Shown here in pieces: positions 45,579 through 54,233 of a stretch of DNA of 64,000 nucleotides. The notes under the pieces were generated by a model. That model had not been told where the DNA came from. It did not search any database and worked only from the letters and a program-made list of their open reading frames with translations. Source of the stretch: Streptomyces sp. NBC_00414 (GTDB lineage Bacteria; Actinomycetota; Actinomycetes; Streptomycetales; Streptomycetaceae); assembly GCF_036038375.1 (NCBI RefSeq), contig NZ_CP107935.1, positions 7,316,001-7,380,000 of the forward strand. The letters run 5' to 3'. Position 1 is the stretch's first letter. Every line of letters starts with the position of its first letter. The position numbers and the translations under genes are program-made.

Positions 45579-45617
45579 GCAGTTCCCCGCGCCTCCGTCA
45601 GGGGCGCGGGGAACTGC
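45579..45617. terminator. 15-bp hairpin from inverted family-1 repeats
   Basis: GCAGTTCCCCGCGCC (45579-45593) pairs perfectly with GGCGCGGGGAACTGC (45603-45617). A third, direct copy starts near 45629 after TTTTA. It lies between the convergent kinase gene and the desulfurase-TusA gene and fits a bidirectional terminator. Confidence 0.8.
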
Positions 45618-45699
45618 CCATCTTTTAGGGGCGCGGGGAACTGCGCGAACGGCCTCCACAGGCCCGCAGTCGGGCGCGTACCCGGGTCTGCCCCTCAGG

Positions 45700-47091
45700 T
45701 CAGGGGGTCACGCGGCGGACCAGGTAGGCCGTACCGCCGGCCGCCGGCTCCTCGCCCGCGTACTCCTGCCCCCGCATCTCGCACCACGCCGGAATGTCCA
45801 GCCGGGCCGCCTCGTCGTCCGAGAGGACCCGTACGGTGCCGCCGAGGGGGACCTGGGCGATCACCTTGGCGAGCTCGATCACCGGGATCGGGCAACGTCT
45901 GCCGAGGGCGTCCACGACCAGGTCGGCGGACACGGCCTGGGCCGGCGCCACCGCCGTGGCCGTCGGAGCGCCCAGCTTCTCGCGGACCGCGGCGACCGCG
46001 GCGGGCAGGACCGACAGGAACCGGTCCACCTCCTCCGCCGGCGTGCCGAGGGGCAGGGACACCCGGACGTTGCCCTCGCTCAGCACACCCATGGCCTTCA
46101 GTACGTGGCTGGGCGTCAGCGTGCTGCTCGTGCAGGACGATCCGGACGAGACGGAGAACCCCTCACGGTCCAGCTCGTGCAGGAGTGTCTCTCCGTCGAC
46201 ATAGAGACAGGAGAAGGTGAGGAGATGGGGGAGCCGGGTGACCGGATCGCCCACCACCTCCACGTCCGGGACCAGTTCGGGCACCCGCGCGCGGATCCGG
46301 TCCGTCAGTTCCCGCAGCCGGACCGCCTCGGCGCCGGCCTCGGCCCGTACGGCCCGCAGGGAGGCCGCCGCGGCGACGACGGCAGGGATGTTCTCGAAGC
46401 CGGGAGAACGCCCCGACTCCCGCTCGTCCGCCGGGCCTTGTGACGCGTACCGCACTCCCTTGCGCACGGCGAGCACACCGACCCCCGCGGGCCCGCCCCA
46501 CTTGTGGGCGCTGCCCGTCAGCAGTGACCAGCGGCCCTCGACCGGGCCCCAGGCCAGCGACTGCGCCGCGTCCACCAGCAGCGGTACGCCCGCCCCGTGG
46601 CACGCTTCGGCGACGGCGGCCACCGGCTGCTCCGTGCCCACCTCGTGGTTGGCGGACTGGAGACAGGCGAGCGCGGTGTCCGGCCGCAGGGCGTCCCCGT
46701 ACGCGTCGGGGGACACCGCGCCCGTCCGGAGAACGGGCACTTCGGACACCGTTCCGCCGTCGCGGCGGTGCGTTTCCGCCGAATGGAGTACCGAAGAATG
46801 TTCGACCGCGGACACGATCAGGTGGCGTCCGGCGCGGTGCCGGCCGGCGAGCGCGCCGGCGATCCCCGTGTGTACGGCGCGCGTGCCGGACGAGGTGAAC
46901 ACCAGCTCGTCCGGGCGGCAGCCGATCGCCTCGGCGGCGGCCTCGCGGGCGGCGTCCAGGAGGATCCTGGCGCGCCTGCCCTCGCGGTAGAGGCGGGCGG
47001 GGTCGGCCCAGCCCTCGTCGAGCGATGCCTGGAGGGCCTGGCGGGCCACGGGGTGGAGGGGGGCGGACGACGCTGCGTCGAAGTAGGACAC
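45700..47091 (-). CDS. cysteine desulfurase fused to a TusA sulfurtransferase domain
   Basis: A 463-aa fusion. Residues 1-375 are an IscS/NifS-type desulfurase: PLP lysine K197 in GSAHKWGGPAGVG, and the persulfide cysteine C320 in VSSGSSCTSST. Residues about 388-463 are a TusA domain with the CPxP motif (ALGRRCPIPVIELAK, C400). Sulfur removed from cysteine would pass from C320 to C400 within one chain, feeding thiolation or another sulfur pathway. The GTG start at 47091 lacks a Shine-Dalgarno sequence; TAGCGT lies 6 nt upstream. Convergent with the PfkB kinase. Confidence 0.93.
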   Translation of the reverse strand: MSYFDAASSAPLHPVARQALQASLDEGWADPARLYREGRRARILLDAAREAAAEAIGCRPDELVFTSSGTRAVHTGIAGALAGRHRAGRHLIVSAVEHSSVLHSAETHRRDGGTVSEVPVLRTGAVSPDAYGDALRPDTALACLQSANHEVGTEQPVAAVAEACHGAGVPLLVDAAQSLAWGPVEGRWSLLTGSAHKWGGPAGVGVLAVRKGVRYASQGPADERESGRSPGFENIPAVVAAAASLRAVRAEAGAEAVRLRELTDRIRARVPELVPDVEVVGDPVTRLPHLLTFSCLYVDGETLLHELDREGFSVSSGSSCTSSTLTPSHVLKAMGVLSEGNVRVSLPLGTPAEEVDRFLSVLPAAVAAVREKLGAPTATAVAPAQAVSADLVVDALGRRCPIPVIELAKVIAQVPLGGTVRVLSDDEAARLDIPAWCEMRGQEYAGEEPAAGGTAYLVRRVTP

Positions 47092-47486
47092 GCGGTCACG
47101 CTAGCGCGCTGCTCAGGCTTGGCCGCCCGGGGTGGGGGCGGCTGCGGGCCGGCCGCGCGGTTCCCCGTGGCCCTGAGCGCCCAGGGGCACGGGGAACCGC
47201 GCGCTCAGTCACAGCGGGCCCCCGGCCGCGCGCGATTCGCGCCGTCCGAGTTCGCAGGCGCGACGCGACCCCCTCGAATGGGCCGTCACATACGTGCCGA
47301 CGCCGCCGATTCCACCCCTTCGGGGTGAGTGGCGGCGCGTTGGGGACCCTCCCCGCGCGACCCCAAAAAGCGTCCAGTAGGGTTTGGTCCGCATAAACAT
47401 CCAAACCCCTGCCCGACGCAGGGCGGCGACCGACCAGCGAGAAGGCCGCAGCCGACCGCGCGGGCGAGACTCTCGGAAGGCGCTAC
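47092..47486 (+). promoter_or_regulatory. ctaC upstream region: hairpin and 8-bp dyad
   Basis: A 395-bp gene-free region. Hairpin 47155-47202 has 20-nt arms with one mismatch (GCGCGGTTCCCCGTGGCCCT on the left), built from two opposed family-1 copies. Nearer to ctaC, GGGTTTGG (47380-47387) and CCAAACCC (47401-47408) face each other across 13 bp containing CATAAACAT, about 80 bp before the GTG. This is an operator-like element at a likely promoter of ctaCDF. Confidence 0.5.
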
Positions 47487-48446
47487 GTGAGTCCCTTCGG
47501 CTCCGACCGCTCGCCGCGGCGCCCGATGCGGCGGAAGCTGCTGCAGGCACTGACTGCGGGTCTGGTCCTGGCGACCGCGACCGGTTGCACATACAAGGAC
47601 TTCCCCCGCCTTGGTATGCCCACCCCGACCACGGAAGAGGCTCCCAGGATCCTCTCCCTGTGGCAGGGCTCGTGGGCCGCAGCACTCGCCACGGGCGTGC
47701 TGGTCTGGGGCCTGATCCTGTGGAGCGCGTTCTTCCACCGGCGCAGCCGCACCAAGGTCGAAGTACCCCCGCAGACCCGGTACAACATGCCCATCGAGGC
47801 GCTGTACACGGTGGTCCCCCTCATCATCGTCTCGGTGCTGTTCTACTTCACGGCCCGCGACGAGTCGAAGATCCTCAGTCTCGACAAGAAGCCCGACGTC
47901 ACGGTCAACGTCGTCGGCTTCCAGTGGAGCTGGGGCTTCAACTACATCGAGAACGTCGACGGCTCGACCGGTGACGCGAAGACCGACAAGAACCTGGACG
48001 CGATCCCCGATCGCTTCAAGAAGGACTTCCCGGCGGGCGCCGGCGGGGTCTACGACGTCGGTACGCCCGCCTCGGAGAACCCGCAGACCGGTAACCCCGG
48101 TCCGACCCTCTGGCTCCCCAAGGGCCAGACGGTTCGGTTCGTTCTCACCTCGCGGGACGTCATCCACTCCTTCTGGGTGGTGCCGTTCCTCATGAAGCAG
48201 GACGTCATCCCGGGCCACACCAACTCCTTCCAGGTGACCCCCAACAAGGAGGGCACCTTCCTGGGCAAGTGCGCCGAGCTCTGCGGCGTCGACCACTCCC
48301 GGATGCTCTTCAACGTGAAGGTCGTCTCTCCCGAGCGCTACGAGGCCCACCTCAAGGAGCTCGCCGAGAAGGGGCAGACCGGTTACGTCCCGGCCGGCAT
48401 CGAGCAGACGGACCACGAGAAGAACCGGGAGACGAACAACCTGTGA
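47487..48446 (+). CDS. ctaC: cytochrome c oxidase subunit II
   Basis: A 319-aa lipoprotein-like subunit carrying the CuA site that accepts electrons from the bc complex. It has a signal with a lipobox-type cysteine (ATATGC), two transmembrane helices (about 60-125) and a cupredoxin domain with the CuA ligands in [12 protein letters not shown] and an earlier His in VIHSFWV. GTG 47487 has GGAAGG 6 nt upstream. It is the first gene of ctaC-ctaD-ctaF; its stop overlaps the ctaD start by 4 bp. Confidence 0.96.
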   Translation: MSPFGSDRSPRRPMRRKLLQALTAGLVLATATGCTYKDFPRLGMPTPTTEEAPRILSLWQGSWAAALATGVLVWGLILWSAFFHRRSRTKVEVPPQTRYNMPIEALYTVVPLIIVSVLFYFTARDESKILSLDKKPDVTVNVVGFQWSWGFNYIENVDGSTGDAKTDKNLDAIPDRFKKDFPAGAGGVYDVGTPASENPQTGNPGPTLWLPKGQTVRFVLTSRDVIHSFWVVPFLMKQDVIPGHTNSFQVTPNKEGTFLGKCAELCGVDHSRMLFNVKVVSPERYEAHLKELAEKGQTGYVPAGIEQTDHEKNRETNNL

Positions 48447-50179
48447 GCATCCTCAATGAACCTCAGGGTGCCGCCGCGGCTGAAGACTCGTACGAGAGCG
48501 AGCTGCCAGTACGGCGCAAGCAGCCCGGTAACGTCGTGATCAAGTGGCTGACCACCACTGACCACAAGACGATCGGCACGATGTACCTGGTCACGTCGTT
48601 CGCGTTCTTCTGCATCGGCGGCGTCATGGCGCTGCTGATGCGCGCCGAGCTGGCCCGTCCCGGCACGCAGATCATGTCGAACGAGCAGTTCAACCAGGCG
48701 TTCACGATGCACGGCACGATCATGCTGCTGATGTTCGCGACGCCGCTGTTCGCCGGCTTCACGAACTGGATCATGCCGCTGCAGATCGGCGCGCCCGACG
48801 TGGCGTTCCCGCGGCTGAACATGTTCGCCTACTGGCTGTACCTGTTCGGCTCGCTGATCGCGGTCGGTGGCTTCCTCACCCCGCAGGGCGCGGCCGACTT
48901 CGGCTGGTTCGCCTACAGCCCGCTGTCCGACGCGGTCCGCTCGCCGGGCATCGGCGCCGACATGTGGATCATGGGTCTGGCCTTCTCCGGCTTCGGCACC
49001 ATCCTCGGCGCGGTCAACTTCATCACCACCATCATCTGCATGCGCGCGCCCGGCATGACGATGTTCCGTATGCCGATCTTCGTGTGGAACGTGCTGCTCA
49101 CCGCGGTCCTGGTGCTGCTGGCCTTCCCCGTGCTCGCCGCCGCGCTGTTCGCGCTGGAGGCGGATCGGAAGTTCGGGGCACACATCTTCGACTCGGCCAA
49201 CGGCGGAGCGTTGCTGTGGCAACACCTCTTCTGGTTCTTCGGCCATCCGGAGGTGTACATCATCGCGTTGCCGTTCTTCGGCATCATCAGCGAGGTCATC
49301 CCGGTCTTCTCCCGCAAGCCGATGTTCGGCTACATGGGCCTGATCGGCGCGACCATCGCCATCGCGGGTCTGTCCGTGACGGTGTGGGCGCACCACATGT
49401 ACGTCACCGGCGGTGTGCTGCTGCCGTTCTTCTCCTTCATGACGTTCCTCATCGCCGTGCCGACCGGTGTGAAGTTCTTCAACTGGATCGGCACCATGTG
49501 GAAGGGGTCACTGAGTTTCGAGACCCCGATGCTGTGGGCCACCGGCTTCCTGATCACCTTCACCTTCGGTGGTCTGACCGGTGTCATCCTGGCCTCGCCG
49601 CCGATGGACTTCCACGTCTCGGACTCGTACTTCGTCGTCGCGCACTTCCACTACGTGGTGTTCGGCACGGTCGTGTTCGCGATGTTCTCCGGCTTCCACT
49701 TCTGGTGGCCGAAGTTCACCGGCAAGATGCTCGACGAACGCCTCGGCAAGATCACCTTCTGGACGCTGTTCATCGGCTTCCACGGGACCTTCCTCGTCCA
49801 GCACTGGCTGGGCGCCGAGGGCATGCCGCGTCGTTACGCGGACTACCTCGCGGCCGACGGTTTCACCGCGCTGAACACGATCTCGACGATCAGCTCGTTC
49901 GTGCTCGGCCTGTCGATGCTGCCCTTCCTCTACAACGTGTGGAAGACGGCCAAGTACGGCAAGAAGATCGAGGTCGACGACCCGTGGGGCTACGGCCGTT
50001 CGCTGGAGTGGGCGACGTCCTGCCCGCCGCCGCGGCACAACTTCCTCACACTGCCGCGGATCCGTTCCGAATCCCCGGCGTTCGACCTGCACCACCCCGA
50101 GATCGCCGCTCTCGACCAGCTCGAGAACGCCGGTCACGGTGAGAAGGCCCTCGCCGGCGGCAAGGAGGCGGGCAAGTGA
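48443..50179 (+). CDS. ctaD: cytochrome c oxidase subunit I
   Basis: A 578-aa subunit with 12 transmembrane helices holding heme a and the heme a3-CuB oxygen-reduction site. Key motifs: [10 protein letters not shown] (heme a His), [10 protein letters not shown] (CuB His with crosslinked Tyr), [10 protein letters not shown] (two CuB His) and [11 protein letters not shown] (heme a3 and heme a ligands). The start is GTG 48443 within the ctaC stop (GTGA). The longer upstream frame overlaps ctaC and is excluded. Confidence 0.97.
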   Translation: MSILNEPQGAAAAEDSYESELPVRRKQPGNVVIKWLTTTDHKTIGTMYLVTSFAFFCIGGVMALLMRAELARPGTQIMSNEQFNQAFTMHGTIMLLMFATPLFAGFTNWIMPLQIGAPDVAFPRLNMFAYWLYLFGSLIAVGGFLTPQGAADFGWFAYSPLSDAVRSPGIGADMWIMGLAFSGFGTILGAVNFITTIICMRAPGMTMFRMPIFVWNVLLTAVLVLLAFPVLAAALFALEADRKFGAHIFDSANGGALLWQHLFWFFGHPEVYIIALPFFGIISEVIPVFSRKPMFGYMGLIGATIAIAGLSVTVWAHHMYVTGGVLLPFFSFMTFLIAVPTGVKFFNWIGTMWKGSLSFETPMLWATGFLITFTFGGLTGVILASPPMDFHVSDSYFVVAHFHYVVFGTVVFAMFSGFHFWWPKFTGKMLDERLGKITFWTLFIGFHGTFLVQHWLGAEGMPRRYADYLAADGFTALNTISTISSFVLGLSMLPFLYNVWKTAKYGKKIEVDDPWGYGRSLEWATSCPPPRHNFLTLPRIRSESPAFDLHHPEIAALDQLENAGHGEKALAGGKEAGK

Positions 50180-50574
50180 AGGTCCAGGGCAAGATGTTCA
50201 TCTGGCTCGCCGTCTTCATCCTCGTCATGGCGATCGTCTATGGCGTGTGGTCGAAGGAGCCGGCCGGTACCACGGCGCTCTTCCTGGGCTTCGGCCTGAG
50301 CGTCATGATCGGCTACTACCTGTGGTTCACGGCCCGGCGGGTCGACACGGGCGCACAGGACAACAAGGAGGCCGACGTCGCGGACGACGCCGGTGAGGTC
50401 GGTTTCTTCAGCCCGCACAGCTGGCAGCCGCTCTCGCTCGGTATCGGCGGCGCGCTCGCCTTCCTGGGCGTCGTCTTCGGCTGGTGGCTGCTCTTCTTCT
50501 CGGCCCCGATCATCATGATCGGTCTGTGGGGCTGGGTCTTCGAGTACTACCGCGGAGAGAACCAGAATCAGTAA
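50176..50574 (+). CDS. ctaF: cytochrome c oxidase subunit IV (actinobacterial)
   Basis: A 132-aa protein with four hydrophobic helices in two pairs (about 7-25, 33-52, 85-103 and 105-122) around a short acidic loop. This is the actinobacterium-specific CtaF subunit of the aa3 oxidase in the bcc-aa3 supercomplex. GTG 50176 overlaps the ctaD stop (GTGA), completing a translationally coupled trio. A strong terminator follows. Confidence 0.93.
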   Translation: MKVQGKMFIWLAVFILVMAIVYGVWSKEPAGTTALFLGFGLSVMIGYYLWFTARRVDTGAQDNKEADVADDAGEVGFFSPHSWQPLSLGIGGALAFLGVVFGWWLLFFSAPIIMIGLWGWVFEYYRGENQNQ

Positions 50575-50590
50575 CACGCGCTGAGCGCAC

Positions 50591-50627
50591 GGAAGCCCGG
50601 ACACTCCGTCAGGAGGTCCGGGCTTCC
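50591..50627 (+). terminator. ctaCDF terminator
   Basis: A perfect 12-bp stem, GGAAGCCCGGAC / GTCCGGGCTTCC, with a 13-nt loop, followed by CCCTTTT, 16 bp after the ctaF stop. Confidence 0.88.
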
Positions 50628-50703
50628 CCCTTTTGCCACGTGTACGTCCCTCGCACGGTCCAATAGGCGCGCCGCGGCCGACCGCCGTTCCTACGCTCGG
50701 GAC

Positions 50704-52002
50704 ATGAGCCACTCAGCTTCCTCCAGGAGCGCCGACGCCGGCCCGGCGCGCCCGCGGAACCGTACCGCCGCCGGCTGCACGGCACTGATGGTCGCCATAG
50801 GCGTGGGCGTCACGGCCTGCGGCTCCGGCGGTCACCCCCTCTCGGCCGAGCCGTACGACGCGGCGAAGGACATCTCCTTCAGCACCGCCGTGAGCGACGG
50901 GAAGAAGGCCGACCCGGACAAGCCCCTGGAGATCACCGCCAAGGACTCCGGCGGCCGGATCACCGACGTGACGGCCACGGACGCCGCAGGGCGGTACCTG
51001 GCGGGCGAACTGACGGCCGACGGAGGACGGTGGCACAGCACCTCGCCGCTCGCCGCAGGCGCCCACTACATGGTGCGGGTGAGCACCGAGGACGAGGACG
51101 GCGCGCCCGGACGCAGGACCGTCGACTTCGAGACCGGCGTCCCGAGGACGAAGAAGCGGCTCGACGTGACGTTCGGTCCCGACAAGGGCACGTACGGCGT
51201 GGGCCAGCCCGTCACCGCCGAACTCAGCGCCCCGGTCAAGGACAAGGCGGCGCGCGCCGTCGTCGAGCGGGCACTCAAGGTGCGGTCGCAGCCCGCGGTC
51301 CAGGGCGCCTGGCACTGGGTGGACGACAAGGAACTGCACTACCGCCCCAAGGAGTACTGGCCCGCACACGCCACTGTCAGGGCCCACAGCAACCTCGCGG
51401 GCATCAAGGTGGCCGAGCGCCTCTGGGGCGGCGTGGCCAAGCCCCTGACGCTCACCACGGGCGATCGCCTGGAGGCCGTGACGGACGCCGCGGCGCACTC
51501 GATGACGGTCTACCGCGACGGTGAGGCGATCAAGACGATCCCGGTCACCACCGGCAAGCCGGGCTTCGACACCCGAAACGGCGTCAAGGTGGTGCTGGGC
51601 AAGGAGTACTTCGTACGGATGCGCGGCACCAGCATCGGCATCGCCGAGGGCACCGCGGACTCCTACGACCTGCCCGTCTACTACGCCACGCGGGTGACCT
51701 GGAGCGGCGAGTACGTGCACGCCGCGCCGTGGTCGGCGGGGTCCCAGGGGGCGGCCAACGTCAGCCACGGCTGCACCGGCATGAGCACCGCCAACGCCGA
51801 GTGGTTCTTCGAGACGTTCCGCGCCGGCGACATCGTCAAGGTCGTCAACTCGTACGGCGACATGATGGACACGTTCGGCAACGGCTTCGGCGACTGGAAC
51901 CTGACCTGGAAGAACTGGCGCAAGGGCAGTGCCCTGACCGCCGACACCCCGGAGGGCCCACCCGCCGAGGACCGCCCGAAACTACGCCCGGAGCCCGCAT
52001 AG
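50704..52002 (+). CDS. L,D-transpeptidase lipoprotein (YkuD domain)
   Basis: A 432-aa exported enzyme that makes 3-3 crosslinks in peptidoglycan. It has a twin-Arg-free signal with lipobox GVTACGSGG (Cys near residue 39), two Ig-like domains (about 50-150 and 150-250), and a YkuD catalytic domain (about 255-385) with YVHAAPWS and the active-site motif SHGCTGMS. The C-terminal Trp-rich segment (GDWNLTWKNWRK) is typical. No Shine-Dalgarno sequence before ATG 50704; TACGCT lies 6 nt upstream. Confidence 0.93.
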   Translation: MSHSASSRSADAGPARPRNRTAAGCTALMVAIGVGVTACGSGGHPLSAEPYDAAKDISFSTAVSDGKKADPDKPLEITAKDSGGRITDVTATDAAGRYLAGELTADGGRWHSTSPLAAGAHYMVRVSTEDEDGAPGRRTVDFETGVPRTKKRLDVTFGPDKGTYGVGQPVTAELSAPVKDKAARAVVERALKVRSQPAVQGAWHWVDDKELHYRPKEYWPAHATVRAHSNLAGIKVAERLWGGVAKPLTLTTGDRLEAVTDAAAHSMTVYRDGEAIKTIPVTTGKPGFDTRNGVKVVLGKEYFVRMRGTSIGIAEGTADSYDLPVYYATRVTWSGEYVHAAPWSAGSQGAANVSHGCTGMSTANAEWFFETFRAGDIVKVVNSYGDMMDTFGNGFGDWNLTWKNWRKGSALTADTPEGPPAEDRPKLRPEPA

Positions 52003-52025
52003 GGCGGCCCCGCAGGGGCCCGCCC

Positions 52026-52090
52026 CCAGGGGCGCGGGGAACGGCGCAGTCTCCTGCCTTCAGGGGCGCGGGGAACGGCGCGAACAGCCA
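52026..52090 (+). repeat. two direct family-1 repeats after the L,D-transpeptidase gene
   Basis: Copies of GGGGCGCGGGGAACGGCGC begin near 52029 and 52062, about 33 bp apart, between convergent genes. The spacer 52003-52133 contains nothing else. Confidence 0.75.
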
Positions 52091-52133
52091 CAACGGACCC
52101 GCAGCCGCCCCACCGCACCACCCGCGGCGGCGA

Positions 52134-52535
52134 CTACGCGCTCAGGGCGGGCTTACTGCGAAGAAGCCCCGCCAACGCCGCGGCGAACTCCACAGGATCG
52201 ACCGGCAGGGTCACAGCCGCCTCGGCCCGACTCCACGTGGCGAGCCACGCGTCCTGCGGCCGCCCGATCAGCAACAGCACCGGCGGGCAGTTGAAGATCT
52301 CGTCCTTGATCTGCCGGCAGATGCCCATCCCGCCCGCGGGAGCCGCCTCGCCGTCCAGCACGCACACGTCGATGCCACCGCGATCCAGCTCCTTGATGAC
52401 CGCGGCAGCTGTGGCGCACTCGATGAACTCCACCTGGGGGACATCGGTCGCGGGCCTGCGCCCCGTCGCGAGCCGCACCTGTTCGCGGGTGTTGGAGTCG
52501 TCGCTGTAGACCAGCACCGTTGCGGTCGGCTGCAT
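52134..52535 (-). CDS. stand-alone receiver-like protein with degenerate signature
   Basis: A 133-aa single receiver domain without an output domain. It keeps the acidic pair (VLVYSDDSNTR) and a candidate phospho-Asp (DVCVLDGEAAP). It lacks the usual Thr/Ser (PPVLLLIGRPQD) and the conserved Lys before Pro (AVTLPVDP), so phosphorylation-driven switching is doubtful. ATG 52535 has an excellent GGAGG 4-5 nt upstream. It is divergent from ctaE and sits between the two halves of the respiratory cluster, but a functional link is speculative. Confidence 0.85.
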   Translation of the reverse strand: MQPTATVLVYSDDSNTREQVRLATGRRPATDVPQVEFIECATAAAVIKELDRGGIDVCVLDGEAAPAGGMGICRQIKDEIFNCPPVLLLIGRPQDAWLATWSRAEAAVTLPVDPVEFAAALAGLLRSKPALSA

Positions 52536-52560
52536 TCTTCCTCCGGGACGTCAGCGTCGT

Positions 52561-52591
52561 AGAGACAGAGAGAGACAGAGACAGACGGACA
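52561..52591. repeat. low-complexity GACAGA tract
   Basis: A purine-biased AGAGACAGAGAGAGACAGAG-like run between the receiver gene and ctaE, strikingly poor in C compared with its surroundings. It lies in the leader of the minus-strand gene. Confidence 0.6.
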
Positions 52592-52726
52592 GGGTCCGAT
52601 GCGCGGATGCTACTCCCTCGATCACGTCGTCAACACCGGTTCGGACAGGGCTTCGATGGGCCATATGGGCTGGACACACCCCACAGACACCCCGAACGGC
52701 ACCCCCCGAGGTGAGGGCGGGATAAG

Positions 52727-52747
52727 CGACCGACATAATGTCGGTCG
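52727..52747. promoter_or_regulatory. 21-bp perfect palindrome over the ctaE start
   Basis: CGACCGACAT and ATGTCGGTCG flank a single central A. The palindrome contains the ATG at 52738 and a TAATGT (52736-52741) that could be a -10 box for a leaderless mRNA starting at GTG 52747. Repressor or activator operator is the likely role; the protein is unknown. Confidence 0.7.
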
Positions 52748-53358
52748 TGGCGACAGCAACGACAGTAGATACCGGGCACGCGCACCCGTCGGTCAATCGG
52801 CCGAACCTCACCAGCGTCGGAACCATCATCTGGCTGAGTTCCGAGCTGATGTTCTTCGCGGCCCTCTTCGCGATGTACTTCACCCTCCGATCGGTGACCG
52901 GTCCCGACCATTGGAAGGAAATGGCGTCCGCCCTGAACTTCCCGTTCTCGGCGACCAACACCACGATCCTGGTGCTCTCCTCCCTCACTTGCCAGCTCGG
53001 CGTGTTCGCGGCCGAGCGTGGGGACGTGAAGAAGCTCCGGATGTGGTTCATCGTCACCTTCGTGATGGGTGCGATCTTCATCGGCGGCCAGGTGTACGAG
53101 TACACCGAGCTGGTCAAGCACGAGGGCCTCTCGCTCTCGTCCGACCCGTACGGCTCGGTGTTCTACCTGACCACCGGCTTCCACGGCCTGCACGTGACGG
53201 GTGGTCTCATCGCCTTCCTGCTGGTCCTCGGGCGCACTTACGCGGCCCGCAGGTTCACGCACGAGCAGGCGACCGCCGCCATCGTCGTGTCCTACTACTG
53301 GCACTTCGTCGATGTCGTCTGGATCGGCCTTTTCGCCACGATCTACATGATCAAGTAG
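52738..53358 (+). CDS. ctaE: cytochrome c oxidase subunit III
   Basis: A 206-aa subunit with five transmembrane helices ([19 protein letters not shown] and so on) and the subunit III motifs [14 protein letters not shown] and [18 protein letters not shown] 52738 is the usual call; GTG 52747 is an in-frame alternative supported by a TAATGT 5 nt before it, and the first ATG has no nearby Shine-Dalgarno sequence. It is first in the ctaE-qcrC-qcrA-qcrB operon, an actinobacterial arrangement that places oxidase subunit III with the bc complex. Confidence 0.95.
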   Translation: MSVVATATTVDTGHAHPSVNRPNLTSVGTIIWLSSELMFFAALFAMYFTLRSVTGPDHWKEMASALNFPFSATNTTILVLSSLTCQLGVFAAERGDVKKLRMWFIVTFVMGAIFIGGQVYEYTELVKHEGLSLSSDPYGSVFYLTTGFHGLHVTGGLIAFLLVLGRTYAARRFTHEQATAAIVVSYYWHFVDVVWIGLFATIYMIK

Positions 53359-53423
53359 CCGGGCCCGTTCCCGCGCACATTCCAGCAGCATCGACGCAGA
53401 AGATCCTGACACCGGGGTAATCC

Positions 53424-54233
53424 GTGAAAAAGCTCTCCGCACGACGACGCCATCCGTTGGCGGCGGTCGTCGTCCTACTCCTCGCGCTGGCGGCCACCGG
53501 GGGGCTGTACACCGCGTTCGCGCCCGCGGACAAGGCACAGGCCGATACATCCGCCCAGTCCCTCGCCATCGACGAGGGCAAGAAGCTCTACGCCGTCGGC
53601 TGCGCCAGCTGCCACGGCACCGGCGGTCAGGGCAGCACCGACGGGCCCAGCCTGGTTGGCGTGGGCGCCGCGGCCGTCGACTTCCAGGTCGGCACCGGCC
53701 GTATGCCCGCCCAGCAGCCGGGCGCGCAGGTTCCGAAGAAGAAGGTCATCTACTCGCAGGCGGAGATCGACCAGCTCGCGGCGTTCGTCGCCTCGCTGGG
53801 CGCCGGTCCGAACGTGCCTACCGAGGAGCAGTACAACCCCGAGGGCGCGGACATCGCCGAGGGCGGGGAGCTCTTCCGTACCAACTGCGCGCAGTGCCAC
53901 AACTTCACCGGCAAGGGCGGCGCGTTGACGAACGGAAAGTTCGCCCCGACGCTGGAGGATGTCGACCCGAAGCACCTCTACGAGGCCATGCAGACCGGCC
54001 CGCAGAACATGCCGTCCTTCCCCGACACCACGCTGACGGAGAAGAACAAGAAGGACATCATCGCGTACCTCGACGCGGTCAACAGCGATGACTCGGAGAG
54101 CCCCGGCGGTCTGGAGCTGGGCGGCCTCGGGCCGGTCAGCGAAGGCCTCTTCGGCTGGATCTTCGGTCTCGGCGGTCTGATCGCCGTCGCCGTGTGGGTC
54201 GCCGCCCGGACCGCAAAGGCCAAGAAGTCATGA
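53424..54233 (+). CDS. qcrC: diheme cytochrome c subunit of the bcc complex
   Basis: A 269-aa membrane-anchored cytochrome cc. The N-terminal signal/anchor (about 10-32) is followed by two cytochrome c domains with heme motifs CASCH (about residue 60) and CAQCH (about residue 155), distal Met candidates in GRMPAQ and QNMPSFP, and a C-terminal transmembrane helix. It replaces soluble cytochrome c by passing electrons straight to CuA of CtaC. GTG 53424; its stop overlaps the qcrA start. Confidence 0.96.
   Translation: MKKLSARRRHPLAAVVVLLLALAATGGLYTAFAPADKAQADTSAQSLAIDEGKKLYAVGCASCHGTGGQGSTDGPSLVGVGAAAVDFQVGTGRMPAQQPGAQVPKKKVIYSQAEIDQLAAFVASLGAGPNVPTEEQYNPEGADIAEGGELFRTNCAQCHNFTGKGGALTNGKFAPTLEDVDPKHLYEAMQTGPQNMPSFPDTTLTEKNKKDIIAYLDAVNSDDSESPGGLELGGLGPVSEGLFGWIFGLGGLIAVAVWVAARTAKAKKS

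Noticed and set aside
48269-48442. N-terminal extension of ctaD in the same frame
   Set aside because: It overlaps the CuA-coding end of ctaC; the GTGA overlap at 48443 gives the family start.
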